Assembly (NCBI RefSeq): GCF_000820125.1
Contig: NZ_CDBY01000023.1
Coordinates: 62,001-126,000 of the forward strand
Reading direction: 5' to 3'
Length of the DNA: 64,000 nucleotides
Source: Aeromonas simiae
GTDB lineage: Bacteria > Pseudomonadota > Gammaproteobacteria > Enterobacterales > Aeromonadaceae
The position numbers were made by a program, and so were the translations under genes. Below, piece by piece: positions 36,541-47,691 of the stretch. The notes under the pieces were generated by a model. It saw nothing but the letters and a program-made list of their open reading frames with translations. It ran no database searches and was not told the DNA's origin. Position 1 is the first letter of the stretch, and each line of letters opens with the position of its first letter.

Positions 36541-37314
36541 TTAACCTTTTCCAACCAGCCCAGAATAGGGCTCGGCCATGGCCCTTGGCCCTATCATCCC
36601 CATCCCGGCCAGCAGCTCGTCGACAAACGCCGGAACCAGATGAGAGGCCGGCCCATAGCGCTTCTCGTCAAACTGGCTCTCGACCTCGCTCGGCTCGAGA
36701 TTGAGCTCGAGGGTATGAGCCCCTGCCAGGCTCGCCTCGTGGACGAACCCCGCCGCCGGGTAGACCGCCCCCGAGGTGCCAATGGCAATGAAGAGATCGC
36801 AGCTGGCCAGCGCCGAGTAGATGCGATCCAGCCCGATGGGCATCTCGCCAAACCAGACCACGTGCGGGCGCAGCGGCTGGGGAAACTGGCAACAGGCGCA
36901 CAGATCATCTTGGCCCAGCGCCCCTTTCCACTCCACCACCTGACCGGAAGAGGGGCAGCGCGCCTTGAGCAGCTCCCCGTGCATGTGAATGAGGTGGCGA
37001 CTGCCGGCGCGCTCGTGCAGGTTGTCAATGTTCTGGGTAATGAGCGTCAAGGTACCGGGAAACAGGCGCTCAAGGCGCGCCAGGGCGTAATGGGCCGGAT
37101 TGGGGTGAACCACGTCCTGCTGCAACTGGGCTCTGCGGGCATTGTAAAATCGCTGCACCAACGCCGGATCGCGGTCATACCCCTCGGGGGTCGCCACATC
37201 CTCGATGCGATGCTCTTCCCACAGCCCGTCATGGGCGCGGAAGGTGCGGATCCCCGACTCGGCCGAGATGCCGGCGCCGGTGAGGATCACGATGTGCTGA
37301 TAGGGCTGCGCCAT
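36541..37314 (-). CDS. cobB: NAD-dependent protein deacylase CobB (sirtuin)
   Basis: This class III sirtuin removes acetyl or succinyl groups from lysines using NAD (257 residues). The NAD site is [17 protein letters not shown], the catalytic His is in HMHGELL, and Zn-ligand Cys are seen in KARCPSS and LCACCQF. Tyr57 and Arg60 (FYNARR) are the pair that allows desuccinylation. The start MAQPYQH has AAGGAGG upstream; a longer in-frame start would add 27 poorly conserved residues. It lies 46 bases downstream of a GNAT acetyltransferase gene. Confidence 0.95.
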   Translation of the reverse strand: MAQPYQHIVILTGAGISAESGIRTFRAHDGLWEEHRIEDVATPEGYDRDPALVQRFYNARRAQLQQDVVHPNPAHYALARLERLFPGTLTLITQNIDNLHERAGSRHLIHMHGELLKARCPSSGQVVEWKGALGQDDLCACCQFPQPLRPHVVWFGEMPIGLDRIYSALASCDLFIAIGTSGAVYPAAGFVHEASLAGAHTLELNLEPSEVESQFDEKRYGPASHLVPAFVDELLAGMGMIGPRAMAEPYSGLVGKG

Positions 37315-37360
37315 GGCCACCTCCTTTTTCAAGACCCTAGCATTGGCCACACCTGACTGC

Positions 37361-37978
37361 CTATTCGCCCTTGGTCGCAGAGCGGGCGAGATCAAGCGCC
37401 GTCAGATCGAGCCGCACCACCTGGGTTGCGCCCCCCGTCACGCAGGAGAGCGGTAATCCCAGCCCTCGGAGCAGGGTCAGCATGGGGCGATTCTCGCTCA
37501 ACACCTCGGCCACCCACTCCTCTACCCCCTGCTCTCTGGCCAGCAGCGCCAACGTCAGCAACAGGGCGCTGCCCAGCCCCTGCCCCTGCCAGGCATCGGC
37601 CACCACACAGGCAAACTCGGCTCGCTCAGGGCGACGCCGCCGCACCGACTGGGCATGGGCAATCACCTCGCCCTCCGGCGTACTCAGCAGCAGTGCCAAC
37701 TGCCGCTCACGGGGATAACGGGTAAACCAGGCCAACTGCTCCGCCGTCGGCTTGGCAGGCATCCGCATGAAACGCAGGTAACGACTCTGCTCGCCCAGCA
37801 TGGCGTAAGCACGCAGCAGCGCGGGCTCATCCTGCTCGGAGGCCTCGCTCAGGCGTAGCGTCACCGCCCCCCATGGCACCAGGCAGGGCAGTTGAGCGCG
37901 CTGGCTCGGCCAGCCAGGGCGCCACAGACGGGCGGCCAGACGAGCCGGAACGGTGGGCTGGCACAGATAGCGCCGCAT
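37361..37978 (-). CDS. GNAT family N-acetyltransferase
   Basis: This is a 205-residue acyltransferase with an acetyl-CoA site [13 protein letters not shown] in the second half and the GNAT strands [39 protein letters not shown] and [15 protein letters not shown]. The N-terminal 45 residues are Arg-rich and lack clear homology. It resembles the stand-alone GNAT module of the protein acetyltransferase PatZ ([11 protein letters not shown] compares with the PatZ phrase SPEDLYYRYF), but has no CoA-ligase-like domain. It starts one base after the response regulator stop, so it is co-translated with the phosphorelay. The substrate is unknown. Confidence 0.85.
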   Translation of the reverse strand: MRRYLCQPTVPARLAARLWRPGWPSQRAQLPCLVPWGAVTLRLSEASEQDEPALLRAYAMLGEQSRYLRFMRMPAKPTAEQLAWFTRYPRERQLALLLSTPEGEVIAHAQSVRRRRPERAEFACVVADAWQGQGLGSALLLTLALLAREQGVEEWVAEVLSENRPMLTLLRGLGLPLSCVTGGATQVVRLDLTALDLARSATKGE

Positions 37979-37979
37979 C

Positions 37980-39209
37980 CTACCAGCGCCCGTGAAATCC
38001 CCGCCCTTCCCACCAGACGCTGTCGAGCAGGGCGTAAGGATCGTCCAGGTAGAGCCGCAACTCCTTGTCACGGGCCCGTTGCAAGAAGCTCTCCAGCCAT
38101 CCCCCCTGCTCCAGCATGGGCAGCAGCCGGCGCCCGAGCAGCAAGGCCGAGAGGGGGAGCCGCTCGAGCAGCTCAAAGGAGAGATACTCAGGGCGGTCGA
38201 TGAGCAGCGCCAATTCGGCGCCGGCCAAACGGGCCTGCAGTGCCAGAGAAAAATGCTCCTGATGTTGCAGCAGATCATCCTGGGGACGGATGAGCAGGGT
38301 CAGACGCTCCGCTGCGCCGCCCCCGATTTCGAGCCGCTGACGCAGCGCTTCCCAGTTCATGCCCAGGCTCCCCAGTAGCAACCAGGCGGGATCGCTGGCC
38401 AGAGGCAGATCGTTAAGGCGACCCAAGGTGCCCAGCGTCAGCCCCTCCCATGAGCGGATATGGCGCAGACGAAACCGGTTGGTCGGCAGCCGTGGCCGGC
38501 CGCCATACGCCTGCAGCAAGATGGGCAGCAGCCGGGCCAGATCGAGCGGCTTGGTAAATGCGCCGACCACAGGGATGCCCTTCTCCCCCAGCAGACGGGC
38601 CGCGCCGTCGATCAGCACCTGATCATGACCGGAGAGCAGGATCACCGGCGTTTGGGTGCCGCTTTGCCCCAGCAGGTGGATGGCATCATCTTCGGCCAGC
38701 GCCAGATCGCAGATCAGCCAGTCAAACGGCTGGCGAGCCAACTCGAGCGCCCACTGCTGCCCATCTTGCACCAGCACGCAGCTGGCGCCGGTCGAGCGGA
38801 TCTGTTGCGCGATCTGCTCCCCCTGGAAGGGGTGATCCTCAAGCAGCAAGATCTGCTGCCCCGCCAGCCACTGGCTCCAACGAGCCATGGCCTGCTCCAG
38901 ACTCTCCAGCCAGGGCTCATCGATGCTCAGGACGCCGGGCGCTTGCGCCAGCGCCGTCATGTAAAGACGCCCCACATGCTGCGCAGGATCGTAGAGGGCA
39001 AATTGGGTACTGCCAAACCAGTGCATCCACTGCCAGTCTAACTGGGGATCGGCGCACAGCAGCACCACCCCGTGGGGCAGAGAGTGGGCTGACACCGCAC
39101 GAAAGCTCGCTTCATCGAGGGCGTACAGCGTCAGGGGACGAAACTCCTCGCTCTCCCCCACCCCGTCTAGCAGGGCGCTCAGCTCTTCGTCACTGATGAT
39201 GCTGGTCAT
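37980..39209 (-). CDS. Response regulator with FliM-like N-peptide and degenerate EAL domain
   Basis: This is a 409-residue protein. Residues 1-20 ([15 protein letters not shown]) resemble the FliM N-terminal peptide (SILSQAEIDALLNG) that binds phospho-CheY. A receiver domain lies at about 118-235, with an acidic LLLEDH, phospho-acceptor Asp in WLICDLALAEDD (about 168) and Lys in AFTKPLD. Residues about 255-409 follow the EAL fold by eye: AERLTLLIRPQDDLL for ERLxLEITES, GAELALLIDRPEYLS for GVxLALDDFGTGYS, LPLSALLLGRRLL for LPVDxLKIDRSFV, and EGRGFHGRW at the end. All metal and catalytic residues are replaced, so it cannot hydrolyse c-di-GMP. It overlaps the kinase gene by 20 bases and is its likely partner. 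Confidence 0.8.
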   Translation of the reverse strand: MTSIISDEELSALLDGVGESEEFRPLTLYALDEASFRAVSAHSLPHGVVLLCADPQLDWQWMHWFGSTQFALYDPAQHVGRLYMTALAQAPGVLSIDEPWLESLEQAMARWSQWLAGQQILLLEDHPFQGEQIAQQIRSTGASCVLVQDGQQWALELARQPFDWLICDLALAEDDAIHLLGQSGTQTPVILLSGHDQVLIDGAARLLGEKGIPVVGAFTKPLDLARLLPILLQAYGGRPRLPTNRFRLRHIRSWEGLTLGTLGRLNDLPLASDPAWLLLGSLGMNWEALRQRLEIGGGAAERLTLLIRPQDDLLQHQEHFSLALQARLAGAELALLIDRPEYLSFELLERLPLSALLLGRRLLPMLEQGGWLESFLQRARDKELRLYLDDPYALLDSVWWEGRGFHGRW

Positions 39210-42200
39210 GTTGTCGCAACCTCTGCTCTGTCTCTTCCATCATCTGTTGCAGGGCGTCGATGGCATCCCATTCCCGCCGCTGCTCCCACGCTTCTATTAA
39301 CCGAACCAGTTCCCTGGCCCCCACCATCTTCGCCGAGCCCTTGATGCGGTGCAATTGGGCAGCCCATCCCGGCCAATCCTGCGCTCGCCAACATTGCATT
39401 ACAGCGTCCAGATCGCGCCGATTCGTCTCGCAATACAGCGCCAGGGTCGCCTCATCAAGCAGCGGCTGATCGCTGACTTCCGATGAAGGGACGTAACGTT
39501 GCAGCAAGGCCGCGAGCTCCTGACGGCGCACCGGCTTGTCCAACCGCCCATCGCAGCCACACTGCTCGAGCCGCTTGATGGCCTGTACGCTCAGATCCGC
39601 CGTGATCACATAAACAGGCAGATGGAACCAGCGCGGCTCCTTTTTGAGGCGCAGGCACAGATCGGCCCCATCAAGACGGGGCATCTGCAGATCCGTGAGG
39701 ATCAGATCCACCGTCAACCCCTGCTCCAGCAGGCTCAGGGCCACGACGCCATCCTCCGCCATGGTGACCACGGCCCCCAGTTGCTGCAATTGCATCGCCA
39801 GCACGTGCCGATTGAGCTCATGATCCTCCACCAACAGCACCCGTAACTCATCACCCCGCCGCGGGAGTTCAGCCCCATCATGCCCCACCTCTTCGGCCAG
39901 CACACTCAGCATGCTGCCTGGCACCAGCTGTTGGCCGCGCCAGCGCCAGCAGGGCAGCCCATATTCATCGGGCTCTTCGATCAGGGGCTCGGCGCTGGCA
40001 TCTTCGGTCACCTGCATGCGAGCCAGCCAGAGCTGGCACTCCAGACGCCGCTCTGCCGGCATCTGCAGCGCGATGCGACTCACCTGGCGACGCCGTGGTA
40101 AGGGATGCTCCGGCTGAACCAACGGCAAGCGGCACCAGAAGCTGCTCCCTTTCGGCTGGCGCGCCATCACGCCGATGGAGCCCTCCATCTGGGTCACCAG
40201 CTGATGCGTGATCGCCAGGCCAAGGCCGGTTCCTTCGCCGGTCTGCTGCGCATCACGCCCCTGCTCGAAGGGGAGAAACAGGCGCGAGCGCAGTGAAGGA
40301 TCGATCCCCGGCCCCTCGTCCTCGACTTGCAACAGTAGGTGGCCATCTTGCTGGGTCAGCATGACCCGCACCGTCCCCTGCTCGGTGAACTTGATGCCGT
40401 TGGAGAGCAGGTTGTGCAGGATCTGCGCCATGCGATGGGGATCGAGCCAGAGCGTCTCGGGCAGATCGGCCGATATCGACAGGCTCAAGGCGATGTGACG
40501 GGCCTTGGCCTTGGGCCAGTGTATGGCGATCACCCGTTCACAGAGCCATACCAGATCCACCCGCTGCGGCGTCAATGCCAGGTTGTGCTGTTCGTTACGG
40601 GTAAAGTCGAGGATGTCGTTGAGCAAGCCAAGCAGCTCATCGGTGGCCTGACGCACCCGCTCCAGGGCGCGCGACTGCTCCTGCCCAAGACGGGTGCCTG
40701 CCAGCCATTCGAGCAAACCGATGATGGCGTTCATGGGGGTGCGGATCTCGTGGCTGATGGCCGCCATGAAGCGCCCCTTGGCCTGCGCCGCCGCTTCGGC
40801 GCGCTGGCGGGCTTCCGAGAGCCCCTGCTCCACCAGCCGCCGCCGCTCAATCTCGAGCGCCAACTGCCGCCGTGAGCGCCAGATGAGGAGGATGATCACC
40901 CCACCACTGAGCAGTAACAGCAGGGTCGAGCCGATCCAGATGCCATAACTGACCCCCTCCACCTGAGTGACCGAGAGTTGCAGCCAGCGCTGGCGCAGCT
41001 CGTCTTGCTGAACCGGTGAAATCCCCATCATCGCCTTGTTGAGGACTCGCTCTAGCATGGGGCGGTTGGGGGCGATGGCAAACGGCAATCCCCAGCGCTC
41101 GTCGACCAGATCACTGATGTTCAAATCCTGTAGCTGATTGAGGCGCAGCGGATATTGCAGCTGATAGAGATCGGCCAACAGCCCTCGGCCCTCACCGCGG
41201 CGCAGGCGCTCCGCCCCTTCCACCACGGAGGGCACCGGTTGCCAATTGGCCTTGCCCAGGCGCGCGAGCAAGGAGGGGTCCCACAAACTTGCCGGCACCC
41301 ACACCGTCTCGCCATCGAGCTCCTTGAGATTGGCGTGCAGCCCATCGCGACTGAGCAAGGCCCAGTGGCTCATCACCATGATGCGGGTAAAGCGCAGAAC
41401 CTCTGCCAAGGCACTCGACTCGGGCACCCCTAGCATCATGTCAATCTCACCGCTACGCAGCAGGCGGATCCCCTCCTCCCGGTCGCGCACGCCTTGCCAC
41501 TCCACCGTGATGCCATGGGGCCGCAGCAGCTCGCGCAGCATATCCACCGACCAGCCGACCGGCACGCCGTTGCGATCCCGGCTGGAAAAAGGAGGAAGCC
41601 CTGGGTTGATGGCCACGCGCAGCGTCCGGGTGCGGGCCAGCCAGGACTGCTCCTCGTCACTCCATTCAGGCAAGTTGATGCTGCCGGCACCGCTGATGGC
41701 GTAACTGTCGAGCAGCCGATACGTGTTGGCGGGGGGCAGGTAACGCACCGCGGTATTGATGGCTTCACGCAGTGAAGGCTCGTCGCGCATTACCAAGCGG
41801 ACACTCATCTGCCAGTGATCGTGTTCAAGCAGCCGGATACGGACATTGAGATCCGGGTGCTGACGCAGCAACTCACGCAGGGAGAGGTAATCGCCCAGAT
41901 AGGTGTAGGAGGGCTCGTCATGCAGCAGCGCGGGCACCGAGATGCCGGGCTTCGCCGGCGCGATGGCGCGATCCGGCATGAAGTGGTTGAGCAGCACATG
42001 GGAGAACCAGGCCGGCTGCACCAGCACGGGGCCACTGTCCTCCTCGGTGCGATAGAGCATGGCGGCCATCACCGTCATCAGAGGAGGGCTCTGCGGCCCC
42101 AGCTCACTGCCGACCCCCTCTGCCGAGACCAGCGGCAACAGATCGCAGCGCCCCTGGCGATAGGCTTCTCTGGCCTGCTGCCAATCCGGGTAGATCTTCG

Positions 42201-42450
42201 GCTCGGCCTGCACCTCCAGCAAGGCACTGAGCTGCGCCACCAGATCCGGTACCAGCCCCTTCCCTTGCTGGAAATAGGGCTGATAGTGAATATCGGGGTA
42301 ACAGACTGTCAGCTGAGGATGCTGCTCGAGGAAGGCATGGGCCTCGTGCGACAGGGGCAAGGTTCCCGCCAGCGCGGGAGCGGTGCACAACGACAGTGAA
42401 AAAAGCCAGGCTAGGCCTGGCTTTTTGTTATTCCTCGTTGGGTTCGACAT
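39190..42450 (-). CDS. Hybrid sensor histidine kinase, EvgS/VieS type
   Basis: This is a 1086-residue unorthodox sensor kinase. A signal peptide (about 1-28) is followed by two periplasmic solute-binding (SBP_bac_3-like) domains, the second starting at [20 protein letters not shown], a transmembrane helix near 507-527, and a short coiled coil. HisKA has the phosphorylated His near 566 ([18 protein letters not shown]). The HATPase has [17 protein letters not shown] and GTGLGLAI. A receiver domain (Asp near 918, [13 protein letters not shown]) and an HPt domain (His near 1033, [13 protein letters not shown]) complete the relay. The start lies 23 bases inside ihfA, and the ihfA terminator lies within its signal-peptide codons. 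The ligand is unknown; amino acids or polyamine-like molecules are typical for such sensors. Confidence 0.93.
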   Translation of the reverse strand: MSNPTRNNKKPGLAWLFSLSLCTAPALAGTLPLSHEAHAFLEQHPQLTVCYPDIHYQPYFQQGKGLVPDLVAQLSALLEVQAEPKIYPDWQQAREAYRQGRCDLLPLVSAEGVGSELGPQSPPLMTVMAAMLYRTEEDSGPVLVQPAWFSHVLLNHFMPDRAIAPAKPGISVPALLHDEPSYTYLGDYLSLRELLRQHPDLNVRIRLLEHDHWQMSVRLVMRDEPSLREAINTAVRYLPPANTYRLLDSYAISGAGSINLPEWSDEEQSWLARTRTLRVAINPGLPPFSSRDRNGVPVGWSVDMLRELLRPHGITVEWQGVRDREEGIRLLRSGEIDMMLGVPESSALAEVLRFTRIMVMSHWALLSRDGLHANLKELDGETVWVPASLWDPSLLARLGKANWQPVPSVVEGAERLRRGEGRGLLADLYQLQYPLRLNQLQDLNISDLVDERWGLPFAIAPNRPMLERVLNKAMMGISPVQQDELRQRWLQLSVTQVEGVSYGIWIGSTLLLLLSGGVIILLIWRSRRQLALEIERRRLVEQGLSEARQRAEAAAQAKGRFMAAISHEIRTPMNAIIGLLEWLAGTRLGQEQSRALERVRQATDELLGLLNDILDFTRNEQHNLALTPQRVDLVWLCERVIAIHWPKAKARHIALSLSISADLPETLWLDPHRMAQILHNLLSNGIKFTEQGTVRVMLTQQDGHLLLQVEDEGPGIDPSLRSRLFLPFEQGRDAQQTGEGTGLGLAITHQLVTQMEGSIGVMARQPKGSSFWCRLPLVQPEHPLPRRRQVSRIALQMPAERRLECQLWLARMQVTEDASAEPLIEEPDEYGLPCWRWRGQQLVPGSMLSVLAEEVGHDGAELPRRGDELRVLLVEDHELNRHVLAMQLQQLGAVVTMAEDGVVALSLLEQGLTVDLILTDLQMPRLDGADLCLRLKKEPRWFHLPVYVITADLSVQAIKRLEQCGCDGRLDKPVRRQELAALLQRYVPSSEVSDQPLLDEATLALYCETNRRDLDAVMQCWRAQDWPGWAAQLHRIKGSAKMVGARELVRLIEAWEQRREWDAIDALQQMMEETEQRLRQHDQHHQ
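42399..42426 (-). terminator. ihfA terminator inside the kinase reading frame
   Basis: AAAAAGCCAGG and CCTGGCTTTTT form an 11-bp stem with a 5-base loop and a T-run on the minus strand. It starts two bases after the ihfA stop codon and falls on codons 9-17 of the downstream kinase. Confidence 0.88.
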
Positions 42451-42727
42451 TTTCGACCCTGGCTTTCAGCTTCTGCCCAGGACGGAAGGTCACGACGCGC
42501 CGCGCCGTGATGGGTATGTCTTCCCCTGTCTTGGGGTTACGACCCGGGCGCTGATTCTTCTCGCGAAGATCGAAGTTGCCAAAGCCGGAGATCTTGACCT
42601 GCTCGCCCCGCTCCAGGGCCATTCTGATCTCTTCAAAGAAGGCTTCCACCAACTCTTTGGCCTCGCGCTTGCTCATCCCAAGCTGGGTGAACAGGTGCTC
42701 TGCAATATCGGCTTTGGTCAGCGCCAT
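42428..42727 (-). CDS. ihfA: Integration host factor alpha subunit
   Basis: This is a DNA-bending protein of the HU/IHF family (99 residues) that acts as a heterodimer with IhfB in replication, recombination and transcription. The sequence [20 protein letters not shown] and the arm motif [20 protein letters not shown] are nearly identical to E. coli IhfA. It lies four bases after pheT, as in E. coli, and is followed at once by a terminator that overlaps the next gene. Confidence 0.98.
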   Translation of the reverse strand: MALTKADIAEHLFTQLGMSKREAKELVEAFFEEIRMALERGEQVKISGFGNFDLREKNQRPGRNPKTGEDIPITARRVVTFRPGQKLKARVENVEPNEE

Positions 42728-42731
42728 AGAT

Positions 42732-45119
42732 TCAGTCCCTCAAGGATGCGTTGAACTCTTCAGCGAGCGCCTTGACCACGCGATCGACAGTCTCGGCAAT
42801 CTCTTTTTCTTCCAGAGTACGCTGGGTGTCTTGCAACACCAGGCTGATGGCGAGGCTCTTCTTCTCCTCGGACATACCAGCACCCTGGTATACGTCGAAC
42901 AAGTTTATTCCAACTACCTGATTTCCGCCAACTTTTTTAATTACTGCCAAGATATCGCCGGCCAGAACCTGACGGTCGACCACCACGGCGATGTCACGGC
43001 GGTTGGCCGGGAACTTGGAAACCTCGGTCGCGGCGGGCACCTTGGCCGGAGTCAGCTTGTCCAGCTCCAGCTCAAAGAGCACGGCGCGGGTCTTAAGGCC
43101 CAGCTTCTTCTCAAGGCTCGGATGGATCACACCGATGTGACCGATGACGATGCCATCGCGCAGGATGGCGGCGCACTGGCCCGGGTGCAATGCACTGTGC
43201 TCGGCACGCTCGAAGGTGAAGGCCGCGCCTTCCGCCGTCAGATCGAGCACCGCTTCCAGATCGCCCTTCAGATCGAAGAAGTCGACGCCACGGCCCTTGC
43301 CATCCCAGTGCTCTTCGCTCTGGTTACCGGTGATGATACCGGCCAGCATCGGCTCCTGACGGATGCCGTTCTCGGCGCCCTCGTCCTTGATAAAACGCAG
43401 CCCCTGCTCGAACAGACGCACGCGCGGCTGCTGACGGTTCTGGTTGTACACCACCGCCTGCACCAGGCCCGGGAACAGTGACACGCGCATGGCGGACATC
43501 TCGACCGAGATGGGGTTCGGCAGCACGATGGCTTCACTGTGCGGGAACAGGGCCTGCTGGGCCTTGGGATCGACGAAGCTGTAGGTGATCGCCTCCTGGA
43601 AACCGCGATCCACCAGGAGATCGCGCACCCGCTTGAGGGTCACCTGCCCCTCGGCCTGCTCGACCATGGCCAGCGAAGCGACCGGTTTGAGGTTCGGGAT
43701 GTTGTTGTAGCCGTAGATGCGGGCCACTTCCTCGATGAGATCTTCCTCGATGGCGATATCGAAACGCCAGGAGGGGGCCAGGGCGCTCCAGCCGTCGGCA
43801 TTGGCAGTGACCTGCATGCCGAGACGAGTCAGGATCTCGACCACCTGCTCGTCGGCGATGGCGATGCCGATGACGCGCTCCATCTTGCTGCGACGCAGCG
43901 TGATCGGCTGGGCCTTGGGCAGGTGCGCATCGGATTTGACTTCGATCACCGGGCCGGCTTCGCCGCCGCAGATATCCAGCAGCAGACGGGTGGCTCTGTC
44001 CATCACCTTGGCTTGCAGCTCGGGATCGACCCCGCGCTCGAAGCGGTGGGAGGAGTCGGTGTGCAGGCCGTAGGCACGGGCGCGACCGGTGATGGAGAGC
44101 GGCGCGAAGAAGGCGCACTCGAGCAGGATGTCGGTGGTGGTCTCACTGACGCCGGTGCGATCGCCGCCGAAGATCCCGGCCATGCAGGCAGGGCCAGTGC
44201 TGTCGGCGATGACGAGGGTGTTCTCTTTGAGCTTCACGTCGTTGCCGTCGAGCAGGGTCATCGGCTCATCAGCCTGCGCGCGGCGCACCACCAGCTCCTT
44301 GTCCAGCTTGGCCAGATCGAAGGCGTGCATCGGCTGACCGTATTCCAGCAGCAGGAAGTTGGTGATGTCGACGATGGCGTCGATGGAGCGGATGCCGCCA
44401 CGGCGCAGCTTCTCCTGCATCCAGAGCGGGCTCTGGGCCTTGAGGTTCAGCCCCTTGACGACGCGGCCGAGATAGCGCGGGCAATCGGCCGGCGCCTCAA
44501 CCCGGATCGGGAAGGTGGCATCAATGGTGGCAACTGCCGGCGTCCAGCTTGGTTCGACCACGTCGGCGCGGTTGAGCACACCGATTTCACGGGCGAGACC
44601 CGCAATGCCGAGGCAATCGGCGCGGTTCGGGGTGAGATCCACGTCGATGGCGACGTCGTTGAGCGCGAGGTATTCACGGATATCGGTACCGATGGGGGCA
44701 TCAAGCGGCAGCTCGATGATGCCATCGGCTTCCACGTCGATACCCAGCTCGCTGAAGGAGCAGAGCATGCCGTGGGACGGCTGACCGCGCAGCTTGGCCT
44801 TCTTGATGGTGAAATCACCCGGCAGGGTCGCCCCGACCTTGGCCACGCAGACCTTGAGACCTTGGCGGCAGTTCGGCGCGCCGCAGACGATGTCGAGCAG
44901 CTCGGCCTCGCCCACATTGACCTTGGTCACCCGCAGCTTGTCGGCGTCCGGATGCTGGGCACACTCGACCACTTCACCGACCACCACGTTGTTGAACTGG
45001 CCCGCCACCGGCTCGATGGCGTCCACTTCCAGGCCAGCCATGGTGATCTGCTCGGCCAGCGCGTTGTCACTTATCTCGGTGCGGACCCACTCCATCACCC
45101 AGGATTTACTGAATTTCAT
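42732..45119 (-). CDS. pheT: Phenylalanyl-tRNA synthetase beta subunit
   Basis: This is the large subunit of the alpha2-beta2 PheRS (795 residues), involved in tRNA binding and editing. The N-terminal OB-fold tRNA-binding domain has [20 protein letters not shown] and [22 protein letters not shown]3/B4 editing segments, the B5 domain, and the C-terminal anticodon-binding ferredoxin-like domain ([16 protein letters not shown]) follow. It begins 12 bases after pheS and is co-transcribed with it and ihfA. Confidence 0.98.
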   Translation of the reverse strand: MKFSKSWVMEWVRTEISDNALAEQITMAGLEVDAIEPVAGQFNNVVVGEVVECAQHPDADKLRVTKVNVGEAELLDIVCGAPNCRQGLKVCVAKVGATLPGDFTIKKAKLRGQPSHGMLCSFSELGIDVEADGIIELPLDAPIGTDIREYLALNDVAIDVDLTPNRADCLGIAGLAREIGVLNRADVVEPSWTPAVATIDATFPIRVEAPADCPRYLGRVVKGLNLKAQSPLWMQEKLRRGGIRSIDAIVDITNFLLLEYGQPMHAFDLAKLDKELVVRRAQADEPMTLLDGNDVKLKENTLVIADSTGPACMAGIFGGDRTGVSETTTDILLECAFFAPLSITGRARAYGLHTDSSHRFERGVDPELQAKVMDRATRLLLDICGGEAGPVIEVKSDAHLPKAQPITLRRSKMERVIGIAIADEQVVEILTRLGMQVTANADGWSALAPSWRFDIAIEEDLIEEVARIYGYNNIPNLKPVASLAMVEQAEGQVTLKRVRDLLVDRGFQEAITYSFVDPKAQQALFPHSEAIVLPNPISVEMSAMRVSLFPGLVQAVVYNQNRQQPRVRLFEQGLRFIKDEGAENGIRQEPMLAGIITGNQSEEHWDGKGRGVDFFDLKGDLEAVLDLTAEGAAFTFERAEHSALHPGQCAAILRDGIVIGHIGVIHPSLEKKLGLKTRAVLFELELDKLTPAKVPAATEVSKFPANRRDIAVVVDRQVLAGDILAVIKKVGGNQVVGINLFDVYQGAGMSEEKKSLAISLVLQDTQRTLEEKEIAETVDRVVKALAEEFNASLRD

Positions 45120-45131
45120 GTTCTCTCGCCC

Positions 45132-46151
<1,020 letters not shown>

Positions 46152-46300
46152 TCAAGCAAAAATTAGGAAAGGGCATGATAGTACTAAAAAAAGCGTGATC
46201 CTGACTAGCGCATTCACCAGCACTATCCCCTATTTCTTCCCTGCCAGGCAGGGGATAGGGCTCTCTCCCTCCCCCGGCGCCGCGCTCTGGGGATGCCCGC

Positions 46301-46456
46301 CTAAGAAAGCGCCCAGTGCCGCCCCTCCCGCTCCTCATCCAGCAGATCGAGCCGGCGCTCGAAGGCCGTGAAGGCGCGCGCCACCAGCTCTCGCCCCTGT
46401 AACAGCTCGGCGGCGGTGAAGTGGCAGCGCGACAGCAGATCCTGCTGCGCCGTCAT
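46301..46456 (-). CDS. Small protein of unknown function
   Basis: A 51-residue frame starts MTAQQDLLSRCHFTAAELLQ and ends REGRHWALS. It is predicted to be mostly helical with alternating charges. A good ribosome site (AAGGGGG) lies eight bases upstream of the ATG. I do not recognise it; it could be a genuine small gene or a chance frame in a degenerate region. Confidence 0.4.
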   Translation of the reverse strand: MTAQQDLLSRCHFTAAELLQGRELVARAFTAFERRLDLLDEEREGRHWALS

Positions 46457-46788
46457 GGCATGGCCCCCTTCATGGCGCAGGTGCAAATTCGATATGAAAC
46501 CCATGCACCATGCCATGCCCCGCGTCCCCGCTCGTCACCCAAATGGCGCGGGCCGCCCCCTCCCCCTAGCTGGAGGCCGTCCGCCGCCACGGCACCACGA
46601 CCGGCCGACATCACGCCGGAGGCGACCTCATCACCTGATACCGGGCAAAAGAGCAGGCCCGCCGAGCGGGCCTGTTGTAGACGACGAGTCATCACACGCC
46701 CTTGCACGACGATCCTCAGCGCGCGGATTGACTGCACGCGAGATCAAATGGTTGCAAAGGATACGCCAGGAAAACCGGCGTGATCGGC
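46457..46788. other. Gene-free stretch before the benM-like gene
   Basis: No gene is supported in these 332 bases. A hairpin, CAGGCCCGC with GCGGGCCTG (46654-46674) followed by TTGT, could be a weak terminator. The rest shows nothing I can name. Confidence 0.5.
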
Positions 46789-47691
46789 TTAGGGATAACG
46801 CCCGCTCCGCCGGTTTTCCACCAGCTCCGCCAGTATGGTGTTCACCAGACGCATGGCCGCGCTCGGGGTTTCGCCCCGGCGCCGCGAGGCAATCACCGAT
46901 ATGGAGAGCTTTTCATCCGCCACCGGCATGAACTCCACCCCTTCCCGGTTTAGCTTGTGCACCTGCTCAGGCACCAGGGCAAACCCCATGTCCGAAGCCA
47001 CCAGTGACAGCGCCGTCTGCACGTCGTTGACCTGCTGGATCACCTGCAACTTCAGGCCGCGACGGTGAAACAACCCCTGGACGACATCGGCAAAATGGGG
47101 GCCGGCGCCGGCGGGAAAGATCACCATGGGCACTTCGGCCAACTCGGCCATGGTCGGCGCCTGCCGGGTCAAAGGATGAGAGGCGGGCAGAGCGACAATC
47201 AGGGGCTCGTTAAACAGCACCTCTTGCTCCACGTCCGGATCGTCGATACGCACCCGGCCAAAACCGATGTCTATCTTGCCACTCTTGAGCGCCGCCACCT
47301 GCTCCTGGGTCTTGAGTTCATGCAGCACCAGTTCCAGGTTCTTGTTGCGCCGTAGCCGACGCACCATCAGCGGCAGTTGGCCATAGAACACCGACGGCAC
47401 AAAGCCGATGGCAAACACCATCTTGCGCAACTGGGCTATTTGCCGGGTGCCTTCGATGCTGGCCTCCAGCCGCTCCAGCAGGGTACGAGCCTGCTGCAAA
47501 AAGTACGCGCCCCCCTGGGTCAGCTCCAATCCCCGCGCCTTGCGAATAAACAACTGCACCTCCAGCTCTTCCTCTAGCTGTTTGATTTGGCGGGTCAGCG
47601 GCGGTTGGGCGATAAACAGCCGCTCCGCCGCCCGGGTCAGGTTCAGCTCTTCCGCCACCGCAATGAAATTGCGGAGGTATCTCAGCTCCAT
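46789..47691 (-). CDS. benM: LysR-type regulator, BenM/CatM-like
   Basis: This is a transcriptional activator of aromatic catabolism (300 residues). The N-terminal winged helix MELRYLRNFIAVAEELNLTR and AQPPLTRQIKQLEEELEVQLF is closely similar to Acinetobacter BenM; effector-domain segments AIGFVPSVFYGQLP, ALKSGKIDIGFGRVRIDDPD and DVQTALSLVASDMGFALVP also match. BenM responds to benzoate and cis,cis-muconate. It is divergent from benABCD. A perfect ATAC-N7-GTAT motif sits directly ahead of its start codon and contains its own Shine-Dalgarno sequence. Confidence 0.85.
   Translation of the reverse strand: MELRYLRNFIAVAEELNLTRAAERLFIAQPPLTRQIKQLEEELEVQLFIRKARGLELTQGGAYFLQQARTLLERLEASIEGTRQIAQLRKMVFAIGFVPSVFYGQLPLMVRRLRRNKNLELVLHELKTQEQVAALKSGKIDIGFGRVRIDDPDVEQEVLFNEPLIVALPASHPLTRQAPTMAELAEVPMVIFPAGAGPHFADVVQGLFHRRGLKLQVIQQVNDVQTALSLVASDMGFALVPEQVHKLNREGVEFMPVADEKLSISVIASRRRGETPSAAMRLVNTILAELVENRRSGRYP

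Noticed and set aside
37361-38278. A 305-codon protein extending the GNAT gene upstream
   Set aside because: The first 100 codons are an out-of-frame shadow of the response regulator; the GNAT protein starts at 37978.
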